From Desulfosarcina ovata subsp. ovata (GTDB lineage Bacteria; Desulfobacterota; Desulfobacteria; Desulfobacterales; Desulfosarcinaceae): a stretch of DNA of 64,000 bases. Shown here piece after piece: positions 27,396-37,747 of the stretch (position 1 is the stretch's first letter; every line of letters starts with the position of its first letter). The notes under the pieces were generated by a model. The model did no database searches and was not told the DNA's origin. It worked only from the letters and a program-made list of their open reading frames with translations. The DNA lies in the NCBI RefSeq assembly GCF_009689005.1, contig NZ_AP021879.1, positions 2,294,001-2,358,000 of the forward strand, given 5' to 3'. The position numbers and the translations under genes were made by a program.

Positions 27396-27551
27396 ATTGA
27401 ATCTTTTGCGCGTTCGAGTGACCCAAATTCAATTTGCTGGTTACCATTTTGCTACCAACGGAACCCTTGGGTCGGATTCCGTTCAAATAACATGGATTGG
27501 CTTTTTTCAGCTATCAACACAAGTACCAAACGAAAAAGGAGAGATGAAAAC

Positions 27552-27839
27552 ATGAAACTCAGACCATTGCAGGATCGAATTCTGGTGCAGCGCGTCGAGG
27601 AAGAGACCAAGACCAAAGGTGGAATCATCATTCCGGATACGGCCAAAGAGAAACCGGCTGAAGGCCAAGTGGTCGCCGTCGGCAATGGCAAAGTTGGCGA
27701 TGATGGGAGTCGCGTTGCCTTGGAAATCAAGGTTGGCGATAAGATTCTGTTTGGAAAATATTCAGGCACCGAAGTGAAGATTGAAGGTGAAGAGTACTTG
27801 ATCATGCGCGAAGACGACGTGCTCGGCGTCATTGAGTAA
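27552..27839 (+). CDS. groES: Co-chaperonin GroES
   Basis: The 95-residue cap of the GroEL folding chamber. [47 protein letters not shown] covers the base and the mobile loop (GGIIIPD), which contacts GroEL. The rest ([36 protein letters not shown]) is standard. AAAAAGGAGAG precedes the ATG at 27552; upstream in-frame codons are not family-like. It is followed by groEL after 42 bp. Confidence 0.97.
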   Translation: MKLRPLQDRILVQRVEEETKTKGGIIIPDTAKEKPAEGQVVAVGNGKVGDDGSRVALEIKVGDKILFGKYSGTEVKIEGEEYLIMREDDVLGVIE

Positions 27840-27863
27840 TGGTTGATTCTTTAAACGTTTTAG

Positions 27864-29543
<1,680 letters not shown>

Positions 29544-29577
29544 GCCGTTTGCTCCAAGTCTGCACACGCTAACAGAC

Positions 29578-29615
29578 AAAAGCCCCCACACGATTTTTTT
29601 GTGCGGGGGCTTTTC
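29578..29615 (+). terminator. Rho-independent terminator of groESL
   Basis: AAAAGCCCCCACAC and GTGCGGGGGCTTTT form a stem with one mismatch around a T-rich loop, ending in TTTTC, 35 bases after the groEL stop. Confidence 0.9.
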
Positions 29616-29692
29616 TTGTTCGGCCACTTCGACATCTAAACGCTTGACAACACGCTGAGAATCAGGTTACTGAAATCAATGAAAAAGTTCAC

Positions 29693-29804
29693 ATATCGGG
29701 TTTAAGATCATGTTTTTTGCAAGGCCAGAAGAAGGACACTGTAAAGTCATACCGCTTTCGACCGATAACACCTAAAGACATTATCATTATCTGGATTGCT
29801 ATAG
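29693..29804. repeat. 105-bp palindromic element, copy 3 (decayed)
   Basis: This stretch aligns along its length with copy 2: GGTTTAAGATCATG at the left end, GCAAGGCCAGAAGAAGGA and CGACCGATAACACC in the core, and GACATTATCATTATC at the right, ending GCTATAG. Arms and core have accumulated substitutions, so it is an older copy. It lies between the groEL terminator and the LysM gene, in the orientation of copy 2. Confidence 0.78.
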
Positions 29805-29838
29805 AACCATCTACGACACCCTAAACATGAGGTATCTG

Positions 29839-30855
29839 ATGAGTTGCAGAACGAATTCAATGATGGATTTTTGCTTTTTTGTCCTGCTTGCGCTGTTTTT
29901 TTCCTCAGCGGCAACAGCGGCGGACAATATCAATGTCGTCGAAAGTGAAACAGGATTCTACTACACCATTCAAAAAGGGGATACGCTCTGGGATCTTTCC
30001 AGGCAATTCAATGACTCACCTTGGCTGTGGCCGGAATTATGGGAAGAAAACGACCAGATCAGTAATCCTCACTGGATCTTTCCAGGAGAACGGATCCGGC
30101 TTTACAAAAAATCAGGCACGCAGGCCACCGCCATTGAAAGTGTACCGAGCATGCCGTCCCCTGCCCCAAAAGCGGAGGCGCCCTATTTCCTCTTTTCCGC
30201 CATCAATCGTGTCGGCTTCATCCGCAAGCCTCCGGTAGAACCATCGGGAACCCTGCTGGATGTCGAAGGCAAAAAAACCCTGATCAGCGAAGGGGACATC
30301 GTCTACATCCGCCCCTCAGCAGATGCATCACAGAATCAGCTCATCCCGGGGAGCCGGCATACCGTGTTCCGGTATATGGCCCCTACGGATGCGCGGAATT
30401 CGACGGATACGATCGGAACCCAGCATTACCTTCTGGGCATCGTTGAAGTGACTCAGAAAAAACCGGATCTGGTAACGGCAACAGTAATCAAATCCTTCCG
30501 GACCATGCGCGTTGATGATCTGCTGATGCCCTATGTACAGAAAAGCGCCAAAATCGAACTCAAGCCGAGTACGCCGGGAATCGAGGGTCAGATTGTCATC
30601 TCCGAGGAACACTCCACATTGACCGGTGATTATGTCCTGGCCTTTATCGACAAAGGCCGGTCTGACCATATCGAGGTCGGCCAGCAGTACAGCATCTACA
30701 GGCAACAGAAGCTGGACAGTGGAGCGGCCCTGCCGCCGGTCGATCTTGGCGCCTTTATGGTTCTGCACACGGAAGCGACCACCTCGACCGTGGTGATCAC
30801 CAATGCCAGCAACAACATCCGGCGGGGAGAACATTTCCGCACCCCCATCCACTAA
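29839..30855 (+). CDS. Secreted LysM-domain protein
   Basis: A 338-residue exported protein. An N-terminal signal peptide ends near FFSSAATAA. A LysM domain follows (YYTIQKGDTLWDLSRQFNDSPWLWPELWEENDQISNPHWIFPGERIRLY), which binds peptidoglycan glycans. The remaining 230 residues form a beta-rich region without a named domain, with a segment (FLFSAINRVGFIRKPPVEPSGTLLDVEGKKTLISEGDIVYI) that recurs in large LysM proteins of related delta-proteobacteria, as I recall. GAGGT lies five bases before the ATG at 29839; an ATG at 29827 is less well placed. It converges on the PilB-type gene. Confidence 0.83.
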   Translation: MSCRTNSMMDFCFFVLLALFFSSAATAADNINVVESETGFYYTIQKGDTLWDLSRQFNDSPWLWPELWEENDQISNPHWIFPGERIRLYKKSGTQATAIESVPSMPSPAPKAEAPYFLFSAINRVGFIRKPPVEPSGTLLDVEGKKTLISEGDIVYIRPSADASQNQLIPGSRHTVFRYMAPTDARNSTDTIGTQHYLLGIVEVTQKKPDLVTATVIKSFRTMRVDDLLMPYVQKSAKIELKPSTPGIEGQIVISEEHSTLTGDYVLAFIDKGRSDHIEVGQQYSIYRQQKLDSGAALPPVDLGAFMVLHTEATTSTVVITNASNNIRRGEHFRTPIH

Positions 30856-30870
30856 ATCACTGTCACTGAC

Positions 30871-30906
30871 GGCCGGTTCCGCGTCACCGATGGAACGGAG
30901 CCGGCC
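30871..30906. terminator. Hairpin between convergent LysM and PilB-type genes
   Basis: GGCCGGTTCCG and CGGAGCCGGCC form an 11-bp stem with one G-T pair. It lies between the two stops and may act in both directions. No strong T-run follows on either strand. Confidence 0.35.
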
Positions 30907-30939
30907 GCCAGCCCCCCCTCCACCAGCTTTTTTCCTTCG

Positions 30940-32754
30940 TCAGTTCGGATTGTCTGCAGAGGTCACGCGCAGAACTTCCTGATAGGTGGTCGTGCCCTCC
31001 AGGAGCCTCTCTATGGCACTCTCGCGCAACGAAATCATACCTTCTTTGCGGGCCGCCTCGGTCAGGCCGGCCAGATCGGCGTCCGGAACCGTCATGGCTT
31101 TGATCGCTTCCGAATACGGCAGAACCTCATGGATGGTGGTTCTGCCCAGATAGCCGGTCTCCCGGCACTTCTGGCAGCCCCTGCCCCGGTAAAGGGACAA
31201 GCATCCGGACCGGCCGGTTTCCAACCCCATGGCCTGCAGTGCGGAGGCGTCGATTTCAATCGTTTCCTTGCAGTTGTTGCAGATTTTGCGAACCAGCCGC
31301 TGGGAAAGAATTCCCCGCAACGTGGCCTGGATCAGAAAAGAAGGGACCCCCAGATCCATGAGCCGGATGATCGAGGAAGGGGCATCGTTGGTGTGGAGGG
31401 TGGAAAGCACCAGATGACCGGTCAGCGCTGCCTGGATGGCGTTTTCTGCCGTCTCCAGGTCCCTGAGTTCACCAACCATGATAATGTCGGGATCCTGCCG
31501 CAGGATGTTGCGCATAATCGATCCAAAGGTGATGCCCAACTGGGGCTTTACGGCAATCTGATTGAAATCTTCATGAACCATCTCGATGGGATCTTCGATG
31601 GTGGTCACATTGACCCGGGTGGTGCTGATTTTCCGCAGGGTAGAATACAAGGTGGTGGATTTTCCGCTTCCCGTGGGCCCACAGACCAGCACCAAGCCAT
31701 GGGGGTGGGCGATAATCTGGTTGTACTTCTTCATATCCACCGAAGAGAACCCCAGGCTTGCCAGATCCTGAAACAGGATGTCCGGATCCATGATCCGCAT
31801 GACCACTTTCTCACCAAAAGCCACCGGCACGGTGGATACGCGAATCTCCACTTCGACATTCTGCTTGCCGGTTTTGATGCGGCCGTCCTGGGGTCGCCGT
31901 TTTTCGGCCATATCGAGTCCGGACAGGTTCTTAATGCGACTGATAATGGCCGAATGGACGTTTTTGGGCAGCCGGTAAACCGTGTGCAGCACGCCGTCGA
32001 TACGCATCCTGACCAGGCTCACATCCCGTTTGGGCTCAATGTGAATATCACTGGCCTTCTGGTCGAAGGCATAAACGAACAGGTGGTTGACGGCATTGAC
32101 CACATGCTGGTCATTGGAGGGCAATTCATCAGCGGATTTCAGGTGAATGAAGCGTTCGAGGTTGCCCAGGTCAACGGTGGGACCGGCAAACTGATGTTCC
32201 GCCGCCGCAATGGATCGCTTGAAACCGAAAAATTCCTCAATCAGCTTGATAATATCGGTGCGGGGGCTGACCACCGCACTGACCCGCATCTGACAGGCAC
32301 GGCTGACGTCGTCGAACACCTCATGATTGAACGGATTCGGCGTGGCAACGGTCAAGTTCCCCTGACTGATACCAATGGGCAGCACCAGATGGTTCTTGGC
32401 AAAGGAAATCGGAATGGTGGTGGTAACGACATTGAGATCCAGTTTGAGTGGGTCAATCTTTACAAAAGGGATTTTCCAGTTCTCTGCCAGGGCCTGAAAG
32501 ATGGCATCCTCGTCGACAATCTTCGAAGGATCGCCCCGCCGTTTCAGATTCAGGGAAACGATGGCATCGATTAACAGAAAGGGCTTGTCACGCAACTCAT
32601 CGGCCACGGGCTCCCCGGATTTGCTGCGCCGCCGCTTGAACTGCTGAACCATATCAAACCGGTTGGCATAAAAATCGCGGGCCTGGGCGAAGGAAATCAA
32701 TTCGCTTTTTTCCAATACGGAAAGGATTCGTTTGGATGACAACTGCTCGCTCAC
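30940..32754 (-). CDS. PilB/GspE-family type IV pilus or type II secretion ATPase
   Basis: A 604-residue assembly ATPase. N-terminal MshEN-type domain (about 50-170), then the GspE core: ASDIHIEPKRDVSLVRMRIDGVL, the Walker A LVCGPTGSGKSTTLYSTL, Asp box TTIEDPIEMVHEDFNQIAVKP, Walker B IIMVGELRDLETAENAIQAALTGHLV, His box LSTLHTNDAPSSIIRL, and a C4 zinc site (CNNC...CQKC). It powers assembly of a pilus or pseudopilus. No pilC, pilT, gspD or pilin is in the window, so the system is uncertain. GGGAG precedes the GTG at 32754; a TTG two codons earlier is closer to the site but less likely. Confidence 0.9.
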   Translation of the reverse strand: MSEQLSSKRILSVLEKSELISFAQARDFYANRFDMVQQFKRRRSKSGEPVADELRDKPFLLIDAIVSLNLKRRGDPSKIVDEDAIFQALAENWKIPFVKIDPLKLDLNVVTTTIPISFAKNHLVLPIGISQGNLTVATPNPFNHEVFDDVSRACQMRVSAVVSPRTDIIKLIEEFFGFKRSIAAAEHQFAGPTVDLGNLERFIHLKSADELPSNDQHVVNAVNHLFVYAFDQKASDIHIEPKRDVSLVRMRIDGVLHTVYRLPKNVHSAIISRIKNLSGLDMAEKRRPQDGRIKTGKQNVEVEIRVSTVPVAFGEKVVMRIMDPDILFQDLASLGFSSVDMKKYNQIIAHPHGLVLVCGPTGSGKSTTLYSTLRKISTTRVNVTTIEDPIEMVHEDFNQIAVKPQLGITFGSIMRNILRQDPDIIMVGELRDLETAENAIQAALTGHLVLSTLHTNDAPSSIIRLMDLGVPSFLIQATLRGILSQRLVRKICNNCKETIEIDASALQAMGLETGRSGCLSLYRGRGCQKCRETGYLGRTTIHEVLPYSEAIKAMTVPDADLAGLTEAARKEGMISLRESAIERLLEGTTTYQEVLRVTSADNPN

Positions 32755-32840
32755 GACCAAGGCTCCCTTTTTCTTCTGTAACGTACATGTATTCCCAGAA
32801 TCGCCCGCCGGTTACGGATCGCAAAGCGGTGCAAAACAAA

Positions 32841-34274
32841 TCATGCCACCGGCCGATGGGTGGCATCGGGTATGCCGTGAATGGCTTTTTCAACCCATGC
32901 CAGGGTTCGAACCACGGCGCGCTGATATTCAGGTGACTTATCGAACTGCGTCAACTCCGCCTCCGACGCGTGGATCTGCCGCAGGAGAATCACATCGTCC
33001 CGCGCACCGACTCGTCCAACGCCCCGGATGATGACTTTGAGGTGCTGCAGAAAAATGGGCAGGTAGGCGCGTGCCTGCGAATAGCGATAGACTCCTTGTT
33101 GGGGATGACCGTATTCACGCAATGCCGAAACAAGGATGAAGCGGGCCGTATGACCAGCGATCAACGACAAAAAAATGAATACCTCACGCTCCAGTAAAAG
33201 CAGTTGCCGTATCGTTACCGCCTGATCAAAAGGAACGGACGCCGTTAATTGAGCAATGATATTTTCATGAATGGTATGAACTTTGGCGGAGAAGCGGTCA
33301 TCCATGGAATCGACGCGAAACTGTGCGTAATGAACCACGTCCGGGTCGAGCCCCTTGCGGACATTGAGCACGTCCTCGGGTGTCATTTCAATGTTCACAT
33401 CCAATTCCTGATTATAGGACCGCAAGAGAATGTTGGCCAGCATAAAGGCACTGCGATCCGAAGGCATCACCTGGTCTGACCGGCGGCAAAAATCGGTCAG
33501 TAAATAACGCAGGGCATGTTTCGGACGCTTCATCCGGTGGATCAGATGCTGCAAGGCATTGAGAAAAGCGACCCGATTGGTGCACGCTTTCATCACCTTG
33601 AAATAGCACCACATTAACTCAAAAACGTGATCCCCGTAACCGGCCAGCTCATCTACCATCGAATCGAAAGCCTGGCGTGAGAAATTTCCCCTGGCATCGA
33701 ACATTGTCGTAATCCGGAATAGAATCTTCTCGGTATCATCATAGGGAATATTGAACGCGACGGAAACCGATTGAAGCTTTTCACCGTGGCCGTCGTTTAC
33801 CAGTTGATCGATAGCCGTAAGCTGTCGTTCGGCTTCCCGGGTCTCCTTTCCCATGGAAAGAATATTCAGGAAATCGTCATCAAGGTTGCCGAGAATGGTC
33901 ACCTTGCCGCCGATATCCACCTGGATGGCGTCCCGCCAAAGGGTCAGGACATCCATGGCCGCACCGTTGACCCGATGAATGCCTGCGCGCAGCAATACCA
34001 TCAACAGCCTTTGCATTTCCAGAAAGCGGGGTTTGTTCTTAAAGGTTTCTATGAGGATGACAATCGCCCGCAGCTGTTTTAACAGCGCGTCAGCATCCAT
34101 TACCCCGTAATCACACGAAATCGCCATGGCTGCGATATCATGCAACGCCGGATCATGCACCAGCGTATCTTGGGCCAGCGCCAGCGCAGCAGCCTTTGCC
34201 TGATTCGCACGGATATGATCGGCGATATGGGTATCAGTGAGCAACAACTGCTCGTCCCTTACTGCTTTCTCCAT
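32841..34274 (-). CDS. Large hypothetical protein, helical
   Basis: A 477-residue protein that I do not recognise. The sequence is mainly alpha-helical with no signal peptide and no clear membrane segment. It contains no nucleotide-binding or catalytic motif that I can see. Notable are a Met/Leu-rich N-terminal stretch, an acidic GNLDDDFLNILSMGKETREAERQ segment, and a helical run FIFLSLIAGHTARFILVSALREYGHPQQGVYRYSQARAYLPIF. It ends 86 bp before the PilB-type gene on the same strand, so the two may be co-transcribed and functionally linked. AGGA lies about 11 bases upstream of the ATG at 34274; the start is uncertain by two codons. Confidence 0.6.
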   Translation of the reverse strand: MEKAVRDEQLLLTDTHIADHIRANQAKAAALALAQDTLVHDPALHDIAAMAISCDYGVMDADALLKQLRAIVILIETFKNKPRFLEMQRLLMVLLRAGIHRVNGAAMDVLTLWRDAIQVDIGGKVTILGNLDDDFLNILSMGKETREAERQLTAIDQLVNDGHGEKLQSVSVAFNIPYDDTEKILFRITTMFDARGNFSRQAFDSMVDELAGYGDHVFELMWCYFKVMKACTNRVAFLNALQHLIHRMKRPKHALRYLLTDFCRRSDQVMPSDRSAFMLANILLRSYNQELDVNIEMTPEDVLNVRKGLDPDVVHYAQFRVDSMDDRFSAKVHTIHENIIAQLTASVPFDQAVTIRQLLLLEREVFIFLSLIAGHTARFILVSALREYGHPQQGVYRYSQARAYLPIFLQHLKVIIRGVGRVGARDDVILLRQIHASEAELTQFDKSPEYQRAVVRTLAWVEKAIHGIPDATHRPVA

Positions 34275-34459
34275 CGGCAAACCGTCCTGGTCGAATTAAA
34301 ATAGATATATCGTTATCGGCAATGGCTTGCAAAACAAAACCCCCATGATGTCTGGTGCAAGCGAATATCTTTATCGGGAGGGACACGGGGAGGCGGGTTG
34401 ACCGCTTCACATGGCAGCACGGCCCAAACCGGTCGCCTGAGTCTAATCCAGAGGAATCT

Positions 34460-35470
34460 CTACGCGTTGCCGCTTCCCGCGTCTGCGTATCCGCCAAAGC
34501 GCTGCTGATACGCCCTTGGCTGCAGCCCGGTTAATTTGACAAATATTTTTCTGAAAAACGATATGTCCGCGTAGCCCACCAGATCGACGATTTCAGCGAC
34601 CGTGTAACGGCCGTCCTCCAGCAGGCGCTTGGCGCTGTCGACGCGCAACTGCTGCAGGTAGCCCAGTGGGGTGAGTCCGGTGGCCTGTTTGAAGCGTCGC
34701 TCCAGCGACCGCCGGCTGATCCGGTGCTTTTTCGCCAGCCGGTCGTAATCAATGGTCTCGGTGTGATGGGCCTCCATCCACTCCTGGACGCTGGTGACGA
34801 CCGGGTCGCCATGGGATCGGGTTAAAAGAAAGGCCCCATACGGGGTTTGCCGCTCCCGCCCCATGTCCAGAATCATGGTTTTGGCACACTGGATGGCGGT
34901 TTGCCGGCCACAGAATTTTTCCACCAGGTAAAGGGAGAGATCCATGCCCGCGTTCGCGCCGGCCGCACAGTATAACCGCCCCTGATCGATGAACATCCGG
35001 TCAACATTTACATTCACCCGGGGATAGCGTTTGCGGAACATATCGGCAAAGCCCCAATGCAGGGTGGCCGATCGTCCGTCGAGCAGGCCGGTTTCGGCCA
35101 GAAGAAAGACGCCGGTGCAGACACTGGCCACATGGGCACCCCGGGCATACTGGCGGCGGATCCAGGGAACCAGCCCGGGGCCGGTTTCAAGAATTTTGTC
35201 AATATAGGTGGTCGAGGCGATGATGATCAAATCCGTGGAATCGACCGCGTCAATGCTGCAATGGGGCTGAACCAGCACGTTGTTCAGGCAACGGATCGGT
35301 TTTCCATCCACCGATGCGATCACGACATCAAAAAAAGGGGTCTGCGGGAGTTTTCCCAACCGGTTCCACAGCCGCCCCGCCTGGTTGAAGATATCCATGG
35401 GACCGAAAAGGGTCGTCGCCATGGCGTTGTAACAGCCAAGGATGGTAATCCTGCGGATCGTCGCTCCCAT
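34460..35470 (-). CDS. GlxA-type AraC-family transcriptional regulator
   Basis: A 336-residue regulator with two domains. Residues 5-200 form a DJ-1/PfpI-like (class I glutamine amidotransferase fold) sensor, with nucleophile-elbow-like VCTGVFLLAETGLLDGRSATLHW. Residues 230-330 hold the two AraC helix-turn-helix motifs (DRLAKKHRISRRSLERRFKQATGLTPLGYLQQLRVDSAKRLL, and TVAEIVDLVGYADISFFRKIFVKLTGLQPRAYQQRF). This is the GlxA family, which regulates amino acid or glycine-betaine genes in some bacteria; the ligand and targets here are unknown. GAGGA is upstream of ATG 35470. It is divergent from the DUF3795 gene. Confidence 0.88.
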   Translation of the reverse strand: MGATIRRITILGCYNAMATTLFGPMDIFNQAGRLWNRLGKLPQTPFFDVVIASVDGKPIRCLNNVLVQPHCSIDAVDSTDLIIIASTTYIDKILETGPGLVPWIRRQYARGAHVASVCTGVFLLAETGLLDGRSATLHWGFADMFRKRYPRVNVNVDRMFIDQGRLYCAAGANAGMDLSLYLVEKFCGRQTAIQCAKTMILDMGRERQTPYGAFLLTRSHGDPVVTSVQEWMEAHHTETIDYDRLAKKHRISRRSLERRFKQATGLTPLGYLQQLRVDSAKRLLEDGRYTVAEIVDLVGYADISFFRKIFVKLTGLQPRAYQQRFGGYADAGSGNA

Positions 35471-35647
35471 CACCCGTTCCTCTTTGCAGAAAAAAAGAAA
35501 CCATTGTCGCTATCACCCATCAGAATGTCGGTTATGCCACTTTCACATACCATGGGCAACCGATATGATGCAAACCATCCGGCTCCCCAGGCAAATTTTA
35601 GAATGCTGCCTGGCAGACCAAACGATTCAACCCAAGGAGGATTCCAA

Positions 35648-36103
35648 ATGGATCATAAAAAAATCAAGCGCGCACTGGCACCTTGCGGACTGAGCTGTGA
35701 ATCCTGTTTTGCCTATGTGGATGGCGATATCCGCCGGGCCAGCCAACGGCTCAAGGAGAAATTGGGAAATTTCGCTCCGTATGCGAAATTCTTTGAGACC
35801 CTGATGGGCGATCCCGTATTTAGAGCCTATCCCGACTTCAAGACCATGCTCGACCACCTGGCGTCCGAGAACTGCCGGGGATGCCGCAACGAGCAGTGCC
35901 GGCTGTTCAAAAACTGCGGGGTGCGGCCCTGCCATCAGGAAAAACAGGTTGATTTTTGCTACCAGTGCGACGAATTTCCCTGTGAGCGCACGAACTTTGA
36001 CAAACCCCTCTACCGAACCTGGGTCATCATCAATGAGAAAATCAGAAAGGATGGCATCGAACCGTACTATGAAAAAAACAGGACCGGCTGCCGGTACCCC
36101 TGA
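35648..36103 (+). CDS. DUF3795-type cysteine-rich protein
   Basis: A 151-residue cytoplasmic protein with many cysteines in a pattern typical of DUF3795: APCGLSCESCFAYV at the start, NCRGCRNEQCRLFKNCGVRPCHQEKQVDFCYQCDEFPCE in the middle, and a lone C near the end. The cysteines probably bind metal or an iron-sulfur cluster; function is unknown. AAGGAGG precedes the ATG at 35648, which matches the family N-terminus (ALAPCGLSCESC). It converges with the aminotransferase-type gene, 11 bp apart. Confidence 0.82.
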   Translation: MDHKKIKRALAPCGLSCESCFAYVDGDIRRASQRLKEKLGNFAPYAKFFETLMGDPVFRAYPDFKTMLDHLASENCRGCRNEQCRLFKNCGVRPCHQEKQVDFCYQCDEFPCERTNFDKPLYRTWVIINEKIRKDGIEPYYEKNRTGCRYP

Positions 36104-36114
36104 GCCGAAGGAAG

Positions 36115-37257
36115 TTAACCGGCAATGGCGGCCATGGCCCGGATGGCCGCATCGATATCCGCCTCAGTGGTAAACGGTCCCAGACTGAAACGCACCGCAC
36201 CGGAAGGGGCCGTTCCAAGGTCGGCATGCACAAGGGGTGCGCAGTGCAGCCCGGTACGCACGGCGATCTCGAAATCACCATCCAGGATGGCGCCCACGTC
36301 GCTGCTGGCGATGCCGTCGACCCGGCAGGTGACCACGGGCAGGTGCCGGCCTATGGCATCGGCGGCAAACAGGTGGATGCGGCCGGAGGGAACGGCCCTG
36401 AGCCCCTCCACCAGTCGGGCGGTCAGCCGCCGTTCCTCTTCCCGAAAGCGTTCCATGTGCGCGGCCACAAAATCAATGCTCTCCCCCAGGCCGAGGATGC
36501 CGAGCAGGTTGCTGGTACCGGCCTCCAGACGGAAAGGGTATTCGTCGGGCTGGAAGGGGTTCATGGAATCCACGCCGCTGCCACCGAAACGGGACGGTGC
36601 CAAATCCAGATCCGGTGCCAGGACAAGCCCGCCGGTTCCCGTGGGGCCCAGTAAGGATTTGTGGCCGGTAAAGGCCAGCCCGGTGATGCCCCATTGTTCC
36701 ATGAGGATGGGGATACAACCGGCGCTTTGGGAGGCATCGACAACCAGGGGAATACCGCGGGCCTTGCAGATGGCTCCGATGGCCGCCACCGGCTGCACCG
36801 TTCCCAGTACATTGGAGGCGTGGTTGACGATCACCACACGGGTTTCGGGCCTAAGGCAGGCGTCGATCCGGTCGGGTTCGACAAACCCGCTTTTATTGAA
36901 AGGGACATGCTCGACCCCTATTCCCAGAGACTGTTGCAAATGGTTAAGGGGCCGCAAAACGGAATTGTGCTCAAGGCGGGTCGTGACCACATGGTCGCCC
37001 GTCTCAAGAAGGCCGAGGATCAGTGTGTTCAGGGCGTCGGTGGCATTGGCCGCAAAACAGACCCGGGCCCCCCTGGCGGCACCGAACAGGCCGGCAATTT
37101 TGTCGCGCACCGCCTGCACCATGGCTTCGGCTTCAACGGCCCGGTCATATCCACCGCGGCCCGGAGACGCACCGCAGGTAAGATAGAGATCCAGAGCCCG
37201 CCGCAGGCATTCGGCCGGTTTGGGGAAGGATGTGGCGGCGTTGTCCAGGTAGATCAT
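36115..37257 (-). CDS. Cysteine-desulfurase-family aminotransferase class V (EF2568-like)
   Basis: A 380-residue PLP enzyme starting MIYLDNAATSFPKP. The Schiff-base lysine is in LAFTGHKSLLGPTGTGGL, PLP-contact residues in NHASNVLGTVQPV and VVDASQSAG, and a candidate catalytic cysteine in AVRTGLHCAPLVH. This end is typical of the EF2568-like subgroup (TIGR01977), found near selenium-dependent molybdenum hydroxylases. Its likely job is to release sulfur (or selenium) from cysteine or selenocysteine. It follows the molybdenum hydroxylase and TusE-like genes on the same strand. A GTG at 37272 is in frame but no better placed. Confidence 0.85.
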   Translation of the reverse strand: MIYLDNAATSFPKPAECLRRALDLYLTCGASPGRGGYDRAVEAEAMVQAVRDKIAGLFGAARGARVCFAANATDALNTLILGLLETGDHVVTTRLEHNSVLRPLNHLQQSLGIGVEHVPFNKSGFVEPDRIDACLRPETRVVIVNHASNVLGTVQPVAAIGAICKARGIPLVVDASQSAGCIPILMEQWGITGLAFTGHKSLLGPTGTGGLVLAPDLDLAPSRFGGSGVDSMNPFQPDEYPFRLEAGTSNLLGILGLGESIDFVAAHMERFREEERRLTARLVEGLRAVPSGRIHLFAADAIGRHLPVVTCRVDGIASSDVGAILDGDFEIAVRTGLHCAPLVHADLGTAPSGAVRFSLGPFTTEADIDAAIRAMAAIAG

Positions 37258-37290
37258 GGGTTGTGAGAACACCTTTTAATCGTTTTTTCT

Positions 37291-37368
37291 TGCTCCCATG
37301 CTTTGCGTGGGAGCACCGATTGTTCTTTATCCGGATGATATGGGTTCCCACGCGGAGCATGGAAACCC
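37291..37368. repeat. Twin inverted GC hairpins between the tusE-like and aminotransferase genes
   Basis: Two imperfect palindromes, TGCTCCCATG...GTGGGAGCA (37291-37315) and GGGTTCCCA...TGGAAACCC (37342-37368), are each other's inverted copies around the shared core TCCCACGC..AGCATGG. The type resembles short REP-like palindromes (GTTCCCACGC) that I recall from other Proteobacteria. It could attenuate or protect the transcript between the two genes. Confidence 0.75.
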
Positions 37369-37381
37369 GATAACGTCTTTT

Positions 37382-37738
37382 TCAGGTGCAGCTTTTGGGA
37401 TTGGGCAGCCCCGCTATCCGGCGGGCACCGTTTTTAATCCCATCGGGAAACAGACGTTCCAGCTCGACCAGGGTCATGCCCGTGCCTTTCTTGAGCTGTT
37501 TGTTCAGCGGCGCCCGCCCGTGGCCGAGATAGAATTCCCTTAAAAAACGGATCACCCGCCAGTGGGCATCGGTCAGGGTCGCGATACCGCTCTCGCAAGC
37601 CAGAACACCCGCGATGTCCTCATCCCAATCTTCATAGTCATTGAAAAATCCCTCGTTGTCAAAGAGGACATCCCGTCCTCCGAATGTCCGGACAACGGGA
37701 TGCAATTTCTTTTTGGCAGAGGGTACGGCGTCGGTCAT
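37382..37738 (-). CDS. TusE/DsrC-family sulfur carrier protein
   Basis: A 118-residue sulfur carrier. The family core is seen: RDVLFDNEGFFNDYEDWDEDIAGVLACESGI, TLTDAHWRVIRFLREFYLGHGRAP, and C-terminal RLFPDGIKNGARRIAGLPNPKSCT. The penultimate cysteine that carries sulfur is present. The second cysteine (11 residues upstream), which defines dissimilatory-sulfite-reductase DsrC, is replaced by Arg. The protein is therefore TusE-like rather than a sulfite-reduction partner. It sits 9 bp after the molybdenum hydroxylase, so a role in sulfur transfer to that enzyme or to tRNA is possible. No good ribosome site is seen. Confidence 0.85.
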   Translation of the reverse strand: MTDAVPSAKKKLHPVVRTFGGRDVLFDNEGFFNDYEDWDEDIAGVLACESGIATLTDAHWRVIRFLREFYLGHGRAPLNKQLKKGTGMTLVELERLFPDGIKNGARRIAGLPNPKSCT

Positions 37739-37747
37739 GCTTGACAA

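Noticed and set aside
27261..27551. CIRCE element upstream of groESL
   Set aside because: No TTAGCACTC/GAGTGCTAA repeat is present, so heat-shock control by HrcA is not supported.
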